From Marinobacter santoriniensis NKSG1 (GTDB lineage: Bacteria > Pseudomonadota > Gammaproteobacteria > Pseudomonadales > Oleiphilaceae), in NCBI RefSeq assembly GCF_000347775.1, contig NZ_APAT01000022.1, positions 62,001 through 126,000 of the forward strand: 64,000 nt of DNA, read 5' to 3'. Every line of letters begins with the position of its first letter. Within the stretch, counting starts at the first letter, position 1. Both the position numbers and the translations under genes were made by a program. Shown here piece after piece: positions 26,166 through 38,648 of this stretch. The notes below the pieces were generated by a model, which made no database searches, was not told the origin of the DNA, and saw only the letters and a program-made list of their open reading frames with translations.

Positions 26166-27437
26166 ATGGGTACTGTGACGAATGGAATCAAAGGGGCGTT
26201 CCGGATCGGCCAGACGTTGTCGGTCCTCGGGCGCACAGGGCTGAACTGGGTTCGGGGTGATCGTCCCCCTGCCCCGCGTTTGCTGCGGCAGACGTTTGAA
26301 TCGCTCGGCGCCACCTACATCAAGTTGGGTCAGTTCATTGCCAGTTCTCCCACCTTTTTCCCCAAGGAATACGTGGAAGAATTCCAGTATTGTCTGGACA
26401 GAACCCCTAGCCTGCCATACGGCGTGATCAAGAAAATCATCCGGGACGAACTCGGTCGACCGATCGAGTCGGTGTTCTCCGAGATTGACCCGGTCGCGTT
26501 GGCATCCGCCTCGATTGCTCAGGTGCACGCGGCCCGGCTGGTCACCGGAGAAGAAGTGGTGATCAAGGTTCAGAAACCGGGTGTGGAAAACATTCTGCTG
26601 ACCGACCTGAACTTCCTGTACCTGTCCTCCCGAATTCTGGAAACGCTGGCTCCGAAACTGTCCTGGACTTCGTTGTCCGGCATTGTTGAGGAAATTCAGC
26701 GAACCATGATGGAAGAGTGTGATTTCATCAAGGAAGCGAACAACCTCAAGGTTTTCCGGGCGTTTCTCCACAACACCCATAATGAAGAGGCGACCTGCCC
26801 CCGGGTCTACGAACACTGCAGTACGCGACGGATTCTGACCATGGAACGCTTTCACGGGGTTCCGTTGACGGACCTGGAAAGTATCCGGGGCTATGCACGC
26901 GATCCGGAACATACTCTGATCACCGCAATGAATACCTGGTTCGCCAGCCTGACGCAGTGTGAATTTTTCCACGCGGACGTACACGCAGGAAACCTGATGG
27001 TGCTCAAGGACGGCCGGGTCGGTTTTATCGACTTCGGCATTGTGGGCAGAATCAAACCGGATACCTGGCAGGCGGTCAGCGATTTCATTTCTGCCATCAT
27101 GGTTGGAAACTTCGAAGGAATGGCCGATGCCATGATCCGGATTGGAGTGACGCGGCAGACAGTGAGGATTGGCGACCTTGCCGGTGATTTGCGGCGGCTC
27201 TACCAGCAGATGGATAAAATGGTTCCCGACCAGGTGCCCTACGAGGCGGAACAGGCCGAGGATGATGTAAACAATATCCTGATGGACATGGTAAAAGTCG
27301 GCGAAAGCCACGGCCTGCACTTTCCAAGAGAGTTTGCGCTCTTACTGAAACAATTCCTGTATTTTGACCGCTACGTCCACATTCTGGCGCCGGAAATGGA
27401 TGTGTTCATGGACGAGCGGCTGAACATGTTGCACTGA
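26166..27437 (+). CDS. ABC1/AarF (UbiB-like) atypical kinase between dnaN and recF
   Basis: Protein-kinase-like fold of 423 residues. Family hallmarks are YIKLGQFIASSP (KxGQ motif), the Ala-rich loop LASASIAQVHAA, Lys in VVIKVQKPG, EECDFIKEANN, catalytic-loop HADVHAGNLM and metal-binding IDFG. Members such as UbiB act as ATPases in ubiquinone biosynthesis or lipid handling. This copy lacks the long C-terminal membrane helices of UbiB and is better called ABC1/AarF-like. The ATG at 26166 has GGGAGAGAG upstream; an earlier in-frame start at 26094 overlaps dnaN. Its own strong terminator separates it from recF. Confidence 0.9.
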   Translation: MGTVTNGIKGAFRIGQTLSVLGRTGLNWVRGDRPPAPRLLRQTFESLGATYIKLGQFIASSPTFFPKEYVEEFQYCLDRTPSLPYGVIKKIIRDELGRPIESVFSEIDPVALASASIAQVHAARLVTGEEVVIKVQKPGVENILLTDLNFLYLSSRILETLAPKLSWTSLSGIVEEIQRTMMEECDFIKEANNLKVFRAFLHNTHNEEATCPRVYEHCSTRRILTMERFHGVPLTDLESIRGYARDPEHTLITAMNTWFASLTQCEFFHADVHAGNLMVLKDGRVGFIDFGIVGRIKPDTWQAVSDFISAIMVGNFEGMADAMIRIGVTRQTVRIGDLAGDLRRLYQQMDKMVPDQVPYEAEQAEDDVNNILMDMVKVGESHGLHFPREFALLLKQFLYFDRYVHILAPEMDVFMDERLNMLH

Positions 27438-27477
27438 GGATTCGGTCGCCTTAGACGCACAGGTTTTGTACACTAAG

Positions 27478-27511
27478 ACAGCGCCGGGGAAGTGACCCCG
27501 GCGCTGTTTTT
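27478..27511 (+). terminator. Strong intrinsic terminator after the ABC1-kinase gene
   Basis: Perfect 12-bp stem ACAGCGCCGGGG / CCCCGGCGCTGT, 6-base loop, followed by a short T-tract. It would uncouple recF-gyrB from dnaA-dnaN transcription. Confidence 0.92.
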
Positions 27512-27553
27512 GGTTCTGTCCGTTGCCCCTCCCCCTGGAATGCCAATTTCTGT

Positions 27554-31178
<3,625 letters not shown>

Positions 31179-31193
31179 GGTTTTCCGGGGCAC

Positions 31194-31236
31194 AAAAAAA
31201 GGGCGGTGGAACCAGGTTTCCGCCGCCCTTTTTTTT
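31194..31236. terminator. Bidirectional terminator between gyrB and the VC0807-like gene
   Basis: A-tract, GGGCGG...CCGCCC stem with one internal mismatch, and an eight-base T-tract; serves both convergent genes. Confidence 0.9.
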
Positions 31237-31245
31237 GCGCTGCTT

Positions 31246-32019
31246 TTATGACCGGTCAGATTCCTGTTTCCGTTGTTTCGCGGCTTCTTTTTCTCTTTCT
31301 TTTTCAATAAGATGCGGCGCCATCACTTCTTCCAGCGTGTAGTCGGTCAGCCGTCGGATGGTCCGCCACAGGTAGTAGAAGATCAGCATCATCATGATCA
31401 TCGACGGAATGGCGATCATCGGATAGCTGACCAGGGTCATCCGGCCCAATTCTTCATTGAAGGCCTGGGTTCCGGACGGACTGGTCACGATCCAGCGGGC
31501 CAGAACGTAGTTCATGATCGAAGAGAACAGAAAGGTTCCGGAAAACATGTAGCTGGCTTTGAGCAGCCGGGCTTCGAACTCGTCCTCACTGCCCCGTTCG
31601 CGCAGGGTGTGCTGAATCTTGTCTACGTCCAGGACACTGGGGTTGTAGAGCAGCGAGCGGACCAGCGGATATTTCGTTCTGGTGGAAAGCAAAACGGCCA
31701 GCCCGATAATCGCGGGCACGGCGGCTTCTTTGACGGCGAGCCACTGGGCATTGAGTTCCAGCAGCCCGATGCCTCCGGTCAGGCCCACACTGATCAGGCC
31801 CAGCAACGCGATGAAGTTCTTCTTGTGGTACCGGACCAGTTCAAACAGGCCCCAGCCCAGCGGAAAGGCCAGACCGATGATCAGCGCATTGACACTACCC
31901 AGATAGTCGTCGCCACTGAGCTTCATCAGGATGACGGAGGGAATGACGATACTGACAAGCAGGTCCACCCAGGGGCGGGGTTTGTGGTCGGGGACCGAGG
32001 AGGAGGGTTCCGGAGTCAT
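31246..32019 (-). CDS. VC0807-family integral membrane protein
   Basis: 257-residue polytopic protein with about six hydrophobic segments (for example VDLLVSIVIPSVILMKL, ALIIGLAFPLGWGLFELV, MIAIPSMIMMMLIFYYLW) and a highly charged cytoplasmic tail (EKEREKEAAKQRKQESDRS). It resembles the VC0807 family, whose function is unknown. Monocistronic, ending at the shared terminator with gyrB. Confidence 0.75.
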   Translation of the reverse strand: MTPEPSSSVPDHKPRPWVDLLVSIVIPSVILMKLSGDDYLGSVNALIIGLAFPLGWGLFELVRYHKKNFIALLGLISVGLTGGIGLLELNAQWLAVKEAAVPAIIGLAVLLSTRTKYPLVRSLLYNPSVLDVDKIQHTLRERGSEDEFEARLLKASYMFSGTFLFSSIMNYVLARWIVTSPSGTQAFNEELGRMTLVSYPMIAIPSMIMMMLIFYYLWRTIRRLTDYTLEEVMAPHLIEKEREKEAAKQRKQESDRS

Positions 32020-32110
32020 GCAGCTACCTGATTGGTGAGTAAACGGAAGGGCATTTCCAATACCAAGGTCTGGCAGTATACGACGAATCCGGTATCAATC
32101 GAAGATGGAA

Positions 32111-32140
32111 CGCCGGGGCGGCAGATCGCCGGCCCCGGCG
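32111..32140 (-). terminator. Hairpin downstream of gabT
   Basis: Stem CGCCGGGGC / GCCCCGGCG; on the minus strand it is followed by TTCCATCTTC, a weak T-rich tail. Likely terminates gabT. Confidence 0.6.
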
Positions 32141-32178
32141 TTGCTGTTCCTGATCAGGTCAAGGTCGGGCTGGAACGA

Positions 32179-33456
32179 TCAGGCCCCTGCCTCCTTGAGG
32201 CTTTCCTCGACAATGGCCAGCCCCTCTTCGAGGATATCGTCCTCAATGGTGACTGGCATCAGGAAGCGAAGCGTATTGCCGTACATTCCGCAACTGAGCA
32301 GGATCAGGCCCTTCTCCTTTGCCTTTTTGGTGATCGCTGCAGCGAGTTCCGGTTTGGGTGTGTGGCTGTCTTTGCTTTCCACCAGTTCAAAGGCCGCCAT
32401 GGGGCCCAGGTTCCGCACGTTATCCACATGCTCGAACTGCTCCTGCCACTGGTCGAAGCGCGCCCTCAGCTTTTCTCCAAGACGCTGACTCTTGCCCAGG
32501 ATATCTTCTTCCTTGAACACATCGAACACCGCCAGGGCTGCTGCACAGGCGGTCGGGCTGCCGGTATAGGTGCCACCCAGTGAGTTCGGCCCGGACGCGT
32601 CCATATGCTTGTCCGTTCCGACAATGGCAGAAATCGGCATGCCATCGGCCATACTCTTGGCCATGGTCATCAGGTCCGGCTCCACACCACTGTGTTCAAT
32701 GGCGAACATTTTGCCGGTCCGACCAAACCCGCTCTGGACCTCATCCACCACCATCAGGATGTTGTTTTCGTCACAGATTTTGCGGATTTCCTTGAGGAAA
32801 CTGGTTGGCGCCGCGTAGAAACCGCCCTCACCCAGTACCGGTTCAATGACGATGGCGGCTGTGTTGTTCGCGGGCGAGTCCGCCTTCATGGCCATTTTCA
32901 GGCCACGCAGGGCTTCGTCTTCACTGACCCCGTGATAGGGCACCGGATAGGGAGCACGGTAGACGGTCCCGGGCATGGGCCCGAAGTCGGTCTGATACGG
33001 GGCAGCTTTACCATTCATGGCCATGGTGTAGAAGGTACGGCCGTGATAACCCCCGTCGAAACAGATGACGTTGGTCTTGCCGGTGGCGGCCCGGGCAATC
33101 TTCATGGCGTTTTCCAGCGCCTCGGCACCGGAGTTGGCGAGCATGACCTTGGCGTGGCCGCGAACGGGCGCCACTTCGCTCAGCTTTTGCGCCACCTTGA
33201 CGTAGCCTTCATACGGCATGACGGTCTGGCAGGTATGCATGACCTTGTCCAGCTGTGCCTTCACCGCTTCCACCACTTTCGGATGCCGATGACCGATATT
33301 CAGAACGCCGATACCGCCGGCAAAATCGATCATGCGTCTGCCATCTGCGTCCCACAGCTCCGCATTGAGGGCGTGATCGGCAAATTGTTCATTGGGACTT
33401 GCCGCGCCGGCTGCAACGTAACGTTCTTTCAGTGCCTGCAATTCTTGATTGCTCAC
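32179..33456 (-). CDS. gabT: 4-aminobutyrate aminotransferase
   Basis: PLP-dependent class III aminotransferase of 425 residues converting 4-aminobutyrate and 2-oxoglutarate to succinate semialdehyde and glutamate. Motifs: FAGGIGVLNIGHRHP, ANSGAEALENAMKIAR, FDGGYHGRT, VDEVQSGFGRTG and MAKSMADGMPISA containing the Schiff-base Lys. The GTG at 33456 is chosen because AGGAGGAT precedes it and the length then matches GabT; the open frame extends upstream without family similarity. No gabD or regulator is adjacent. 5-aminovalerate activity is also possible. Confidence 0.93.
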   Translation of the reverse strand: MSNQELQALKERYVAAGAASPNEQFADHALNAELWDADGRRMIDFAGGIGVLNIGHRHPKVVEAVKAQLDKVMHTCQTVMPYEGYVKVAQKLSEVAPVRGHAKVMLANSGAEALENAMKIARAATGKTNVICFDGGYHGRTFYTMAMNGKAAPYQTDFGPMPGTVYRAPYPVPYHGVSEDEALRGLKMAMKADSPANNTAAIVIEPVLGEGGFYAAPTSFLKEIRKICDENNILMVVDEVQSGFGRTGKMFAIEHSGVEPDLMTMAKSMADGMPISAIVGTDKHMDASGPNSLGGTYTGSPTACAAALAVFDVFKEEDILGKSQRLGEKLRARFDQWQEQFEHVDNVRNLGPMAAFELVESKDSHTPKPELAAAITKKAKEKGLILLSCGMYGNTLRFLMPVTIEDDILEEGLAIVEESLKEAGA

Positions 33457-33540
33457 TTTGCGATCCTCCTGGTTGGAGTCAGTAGGTTTAACTACCAGTG
33501 TAAGCAGTACGGGCGCAAGCCACAAACCGACCACGCGGAA

Positions 33541-35301
33541 TCAGGTTGTGGAATCCCGAAATTGAAGCCGTGCAAGCCGTTGATACAGGGCGTTGCCCGC
33601 CATCAGTTCCTCGTGGCTACCAACCGCGAGCAGCCTGCCCTGATCCATCACGGCGATGCGGTCAGCGTCGCGTACCGTGGCCAGGCGATGGGCGATCACC
33701 AGGGTGGTCCGATTGTCGGTGAGCGCCGGCATGGCCTCCTGAATCAGATGCTCGCTTTCGGCATCCAGCGCACTGGTAGCCTCGTCCAGCAGGAGGATTG
33801 GTGCGTCGGAGAGAAGCGCGCGAGCAATCGCCAGTCGTTGTTTCTGTCCTCCGGACAGGCCGGTGCCATTGTCGCCCAGAGGGGTTTGATAGCCTTGTGG
33901 CAGACCCCGGATAAATTCGTGGGCGTGGGCGATCCGGGCGACTTCCTCGACGGCTTCGGCCGTCGCATCGGGTCTGGCGTAGCGGATGTTGTCGGCCACG
34001 GTGCCATGAAACAGGGCCGGATTCTGGGGAACCAGTGCGAAACACCGCCGCAGGGACGTTAAATCCAGGGTGGCAATGTCCACGCCGTCGATCCGGATGT
34101 GTCCGCCCAGAGGTGAGTGAAAATGCAGGAGCAGATCGAACAGCGTGGATTTTCCGGCGCCGGACGGCCCCACCAGTGCCAGGGTTTCGCCCGGTTCTAC
34201 GGTGAGGGACAGCCCGTCGATGGCGGCCTTCTCCGGCCGGGTCGGATAGGCAAAATGCAGGTCTTCGAGGTCGAGCCGACCCCGGATCGGTGTCGGCAGC
34301 TGGCCTGTTACTGTCCCGGAGGGCCTTTCGAAGTCGGAGCGGGTTTCCAGCAGTTCAAACAGCCGTGCGGCAGAGCCGGCCGCCCTCTGCAACTCACCGA
34401 TGACCTCGGTAATGGCCCCGGCGGCAACACCGACCAACAGGCTGTAGAAAACGAATGCGGCCAGCTCGCCCGCGCTGATGCGACCGTGGATGACGTCCAG
34501 GCCACCAATCCAGATGACGATACCGACCGCCCCCATCACCAGGGAAATGGCCAGCGTCGTCAGCCAGGCCCGCTGTCGAATACGTTGCCGGGCCACGTCG
34601 AAGGCCTGTTCGGAAACGTTCGCAAAGAAGGACCGGTCATGGGGCTGATGATTGAACGCCTGCACGGTTTTTATCTGGGTCAGGCTCTCCCCGACATAGC
34701 TGCCGACATCGGCCACACGGTCCTGGCTCAGCCGCGACAGAGCGCGCACCCGTCGACCGAAGAACAGAATCGGGGCAATCACCAGCGGGAAACCGAGCAT
34801 GATGACGCTGGCCAGCTTGGCGTTGGTAACAAACAGCAGAGCCAGCCCGCCCACCAGCATCAGGGCGTTGCGCAGGGCGATGGACACCGTGGAGCCGATG
34901 ACCGATTGCAGGACCGTGGTGTCCGCGGTGAATCGGGACTGGATTTCCAGTGCCCGGTTCTGCTCGAAGAAGCCCGGATGAAGATCGATCAAGTGGTTGA
35001 ACACTTTTTTCCGGATATCCGCGACCACCCGCTCACCGATCCAGGAGACCAGGTAGAAGCGTGCAAACGAGCCAAACGCCAGGCCCAGCACCAGCACGAA
35101 GAACAGGCCGATGGCCTTTGCCAGGTTGGCCGGAGACTCGGTGGCCAGCCCCTGATCCACCAGGATGCGAAGGCCCTGCCCCAGGCTCAGGGTAATGCCG
35201 GCGGTGATGACCAATGCCACCAGGGCACCCGCCACGGCCCGCCGATAGGGCCGGATGAATTCGACAACGAGTTTCAGGGCCTTGCGGTGACGGGGTTGGA
35301 T
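33541..35301 (-). CDS. ABC exporter, fused membrane and ATPase domains (MsbA/MDR-like)
   Basis: Half-transporter of about 586 residues that would act as a homodimer. Six membrane helices (about 20-310) are followed by an ATPase domain with Walker A LVGPSGAGKSTLFDLLL, signature LSGGQKQRLAIARALL and Walker B ILLLDEATSALDAESEHLI. The start is uncertain: an ideal AGGAGG lies 6 bases ahead of an ATC codon (35301-35299), exactly where homologues begin, while the nearest in-frame ATG is at 35418, which would add 39 unrelated residues. I report the ATC position as the likely 5' end. Divergent from the Atm1-like gene. Substrate unknown. Confidence 0.85.
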   Translation of the reverse strand: MQPRHRKALKLVVEFIRPYRRAVAGALVALVITAGITLSLGQGLRILVDQGLATESPANLAKAIGLFFVLVLGLAFGSFARFYLVSWIGERVVADIRKKVFNHLIDLHPGFFEQNRALEIQSRFTADTTVLQSVIGSTVSIALRNALMLVGGLALLFVTNAKLASVIMLGFPLVIAPILFFGRRVRALSRLSQDRVADVGSYVGESLTQIKTVQAFNHQPHDRSFFANVSEQAFDVARQRIRQRAWLTTLAISLVMGAVGIVIWIGGLDVIHGRISAGELAAFVFYSLLVGVAAGAITEVIGELQRAAGSAARLFELLETRSDFERPSGTVTGQLPTPIRGRLDLEDLHFAYPTRPEKAAIDGLSLTVEPGETLALVGPSGAGKSTLFDLLLHFHSPLGGHIRIDGVDIATLDLTSLRRCFALVPQNPALFHGTVADNIRYARPDATAEAVEEVARIAHAHEFIRGLPQGYQTPLGDNGTGLSGGQKQRLAIARALLSDAPILLLDEATSALDAESEHLIQEAMPALTDNRTTLVIAHRLATVRDADRIAVMDQGRLLAVGSHEELMAGNALYQRLARLQFRDSTT

Positions 35302-35428
35302 GGTGTGCCTCCTGGGTACGCGGTACGGTAGACTCTGGCAGCTATACGTCGAGTTTTGCCAGCAAGACCTATCATAACCGCTTGCCGGAATCCGTGCCCC
35401 GTCATCTCCGATCGTCAAGGAAACGCCA

Positions 35429-37225
35429 TTGAGAGCCTACGCCGATAACGACTACCCCGCTGACCACAAACCGGACTGGAAGGTGATTGCCGGGCTTTGG
35501 CCCTACCTGACCGAGTTCCGCGGGCGGGTGATCTTCGCCCTTTCCCTGCTGGTCCTGGCAAAGCTGGCGACGGTGGCTACTCCCATTGCCCTGAAATACA
35601 TCGTGGATTACCTCGACCAGAACCGGGGCGCGGACATTGTGTTGTGGATTCCGGTCTGGCTGGTGGTGGCCTACGGAACGCTCCGGTTCGGCAGCACCCT
35701 TTTCAACGAATTGCGCGACGCCGTGTTCGCCCGGGTGGCGGAGCGGGCCATGCGCCGGGTCTCCCTGAGGGTATTCCGTCACCTGCACCAGCGGGAACTG
35801 GCATTCCACCTGGACCGCAAAACCGGTGGCCTGGCCCGGGATATCGAGCGCGGGACCAACGGCATCAGTTTCCTGCTGCGGTTCACCCTGTTCAATATCG
35901 TGCCGACGGCACTGGAAATCCTGATGGTATCGGGCATTCTCCTGGTGATCTTCAACATCACCTATGTGCTGGCCATTGCTGTGGCGGTCGTGGTCTATGT
36001 GGTTTTTTCCATCCGGGTGACCGAATGGCGGACCCGGTTCGTGCGCGAGGCCAACGCCCGCGACAATCAGTCGAATTCCCGGGCTGTGGACAGTCTGCTG
36101 AATTACGAGACGGTCAAATATTTCAACAATGAACGCTACGAAGCCGAGTGTTATGACCGGGACCTGGAGGACTGGGAACAGGCCCGGCTCAGGAACCGTC
36201 TGTCCCTGGCCACCCTGAACGCCGGACAGGCCCTGATCATTGGCGTGGCGCTGATTGTAATCATGGCCATGGCGGTGCGTGAGGTGGCGAGTGGCGAGAT
36301 TACCCTGGGGGATTTCACCATGATCAATGCCTACCTGATCCAGCTGTTCATCCCACTCAATGCCCTGGGGTTCGTGTACCGGGAAATCCGGCAGGCTCTG
36401 GTCAATGTCGAGCGGCTGTTCAAACTGCTCGGGGACAAACCGGCGATTGTGGACAAACCGGATGCGCCCGCCCTGTCCGTGCAGCGGGGTGAAATCCGCT
36501 TTGAGCAGGTCCGCTTCGCCTATCGTCCGGACCGGCCCATCCTCCGGGACGTCAACTTTACCATTCCGGCCGGACAGACCATGGCCGTGGTCGGCGCCAG
36601 CGGGGCCGGAAAATCCACCCTGGCCCGGTTGCTGTTCCGTTTCTTCGATGTGGACGAGGGACGGATCTGTATCGACGGCCAGGACATTCGCGAGGTCACC
36701 CAGGACAGCCTGCGATCGGCCATTGGCGTCGTGCCCCAGGATACGGTGCTGTTCAACGACACCCTGTACCGGAACCTGGCCTATGGCCGGCCGGACGCCA
36801 CCGAGGAAGAGGTGCACCGGGCGGCCCGGATGGCCCATCTGGAAGATTTCATCCACAGCCTCCCCGATGGTTACGACACCCGGGTCGGTGAACGGGGGCT
36901 CAAGCTGTCCGGAGGGGAAAAGCAACGGGTCGCCATTGCCCGCGTCATCCTCAAGAACCCGCCTCTGCTGATCCTCGATGAAGCCACGTCGTCGCTGGAC
37001 TCGCTGTCCGAGCAATCGATCCTGAGTGCCCTGAAGGAGATCAGTCGCCAGCGAACCACCCTGGTGATCGCTCACCGGTTGTCTACCATCCGGGACGCCG
37101 ACACCATCCTGGTTATGGATGGCGGAGTGATTGTTGAAAGCGGACATCATGACGACCTGCTGGCCCGCGATGGTCACTATGCCCGCCTCTGGCAGCAACA
37201 ACACCAGAGCCGGCCTGCGGAGTGA
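35429..37225 (+). CDS. Atm1/ABCB7-type ABC exporter
   Basis: Half-transporter of 598 residues. The membrane domain contains the diagnostic Atm1-family stretches VDSLLNYETVKYFNNERYEA and LSLATLNAGQALIIGVALIV; the ATPase domain has GASGAGKSTLARLLFRFFD, LSGGEKQRVAIARVILKNPP and LILDEATSSLDSLSE. Members export glutathione-linked sulfur or metal conjugates and help with iron-sulfur and heavy-metal homeostasis. TTG start at 35429 with AAGGAA upstream. It abuts the convergent diguanylate cyclase gene with no gap. Confidence 0.9.
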   Translation: MRAYADNDYPADHKPDWKVIAGLWPYLTEFRGRVIFALSLLVLAKLATVATPIALKYIVDYLDQNRGADIVLWIPVWLVVAYGTLRFGSTLFNELRDAVFARVAERAMRRVSLRVFRHLHQRELAFHLDRKTGGLARDIERGTNGISFLLRFTLFNIVPTALEILMVSGILLVIFNITYVLAIAVAVVVYVVFSIRVTEWRTRFVREANARDNQSNSRAVDSLLNYETVKYFNNERYEAECYDRDLEDWEQARLRNRLSLATLNAGQALIIGVALIVIMAMAVREVASGEITLGDFTMINAYLIQLFIPLNALGFVYREIRQALVNVERLFKLLGDKPAIVDKPDAPALSVQRGEIRFEQVRFAYRPDRPILRDVNFTIPAGQTMAVVGASGAGKSTLARLLFRFFDVDEGRICIDGQDIREVTQDSLRSAIGVVPQDTVLFNDTLYRNLAYGRPDATEEEVHRAARMAHLEDFIHSLPDGYDTRVGERGLKLSGGEKQRVAIARVILKNPPLLILDEATSSLDSLSEQSILSALKEISRQRTTLVIAHRLSTIRDADTILVMDGGVIVESGHHDDLLARDGHYARLWQQQHQSRPAE

Positions 37226-38590
37226 TTACCGGGCGTTATCGCCGGAGTGAAAGGTCTCGACCCGGTTCCTGCCCGCGGATTTGCCGCGATACAGTGCCTT
37301 GTCGGCTCGGAGCATAATGGTGTTGGACTGGTCGTCCTCCGGATCGGATACGGCCACCCCGCAGGTGATGGTGCCGTGCAGGGTTTCTTCCATACCCTTG
37401 AACCGGTGCTGGGCAATGGTCTGGCGCAGTCGTTCGGCCAGTTGTCGGGCACTGTCCAGATCGCTGTCCGGAAGGAGAATGGCAAACTCCTCTCCCCCCA
37501 CTCGTCCAAGCGTATCACTGGCCCGCAGCTCGCCCTGGAGAATCCTTGTGGTTTCCTTGAGTACCAGGTCGCCGGCGTTGTGTCCGAACCGGTCGTTGAC
37601 CCGCTTGAACCAGTCGAAATCGAACAGGATCACGGCATAGTCGGGGCCATTGCGCTGGTAACGCAGAAATTCCCGGGACAGGAGCTTCATGAACTGGCGC
37701 CGGTTGGCCGAGCCGGTCAGTTCGTCGGTCACCGCGATCCGGCGTAGCTTTTCTTCCAGTTCCTTCTGGGCGGTGATATCGAGAATACTGCCGTACCAGA
37801 CGGTTCTTCCATCCTTTCGATAATCCGGCCGGGCCCGGCCGAATACCCAGCGAATCTCGCCATCCACAATCACCCGGTATTCGCAGATCCAGTCCTCGCC
37901 GCTGACCCGGGAGGCCTCCACTGCTTCACGGACCGGGGCATGGTCGTCCGGGTGAATGGCGTCGAAAATCCGGGTGGCGTCCTCCCGCACCTGATCGGGG
38001 GTGACATTGTAGATGCGCTCGATACCGGCACTGGCATAGGGAAAGCGGATGGTGCCGTCCGGACCCATCTCGAACTGATACACCAGGCCCGGAATTCGTG
38101 ACGCCATTTTTTCCAGCCGCTCAATGGTCCGCTGCTGTTCTGTCTGGAGTGCCTCGAGTTTTTCCTGGTAGGCCTTGCTGGCCGATATATCGATGTGGGT
38201 GCCGCTCACCCATTCCGGCTTGCCATCGGGGGTCCGGCTCACCAGTCGGCCATAGGCCCGAACCCACACCCAGTGCCCGTCCTTGTGCCGCATGCGGGCT
38301 TCGCATTCGTAATAGTCTGTGTCTCCCCGGAAATGCGATTGCAGGAGCTTTTCCGAGACCACCAGGTCGTCGGGATGGGTGTGGGTCAGCCAGGTCTCGA
38401 AGGAGAGGGGTTGGAGTTCGTCCAGGGTATAACCGATGATCCCCGCCCAGCGTTCATTGAACAGGGCATCGCCGGTCTGGACATTCCATTCCCAGGTGCC
38501 TGCCCGGGTGCCCTCCAGAATGGTCCTCAGTCGGGCGGCTTCGCCCTGACCGAGATAGGCGTTGTCTGCTGGCCCGGATGCGTCGTTCAT
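37226..38590 (-). CDS. PAS-PAS-GGDEF diguanylate cyclase
   Basis: Soluble 454-residue protein. Two PAS/PAC domains (WNVQTGDALFNERWAGIIGY at about 36-55; FPYASAGIERIYNVTPDQVR near 180) precede a GGDEF domain with DELTGSANRRQF, FDFDWFKRVNDRFGHNAGD and an intact active site GRVGGEEFAILLPDSD. It should make c-di-GMP in response to a small-molecule or redox signal at the PAS domains. No inhibitory RxxD site is evident just before GGEEF. It follows recD on the same strand after 58 bases. Confidence 0.92.
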   Translation of the reverse strand: MNDASGPADNAYLGQGEAARLRTILEGTRAGTWEWNVQTGDALFNERWAGIIGYTLDELQPLSFETWLTHTHPDDLVVSEKLLQSHFRGDTDYYECEARMRHKDGHWVWVRAYGRLVSRTPDGKPEWVSGTHIDISASKAYQEKLEALQTEQQRTIERLEKMASRIPGLVYQFEMGPDGTIRFPYASAGIERIYNVTPDQVREDATRIFDAIHPDDHAPVREAVEASRVSGEDWICEYRVIVDGEIRWVFGRARPDYRKDGRTVWYGSILDITAQKELEEKLRRIAVTDELTGSANRRQFMKLLSREFLRYQRNGPDYAVILFDFDWFKRVNDRFGHNAGDLVLKETTRILQGELRASDTLGRVGGEEFAILLPDSDLDSARQLAERLRQTIAQHRFKGMEETLHGTITCGVAVSDPEDDQSNTIMLRADKALYRGKSAGRNRVETFHSGDNAR

Positions 38591-38648
38591 TCAGTCGCGT
38601 ACTCTGAGTGACGGGGTCTTTTCTGACTATAGTTGAACTACCGTTCAT

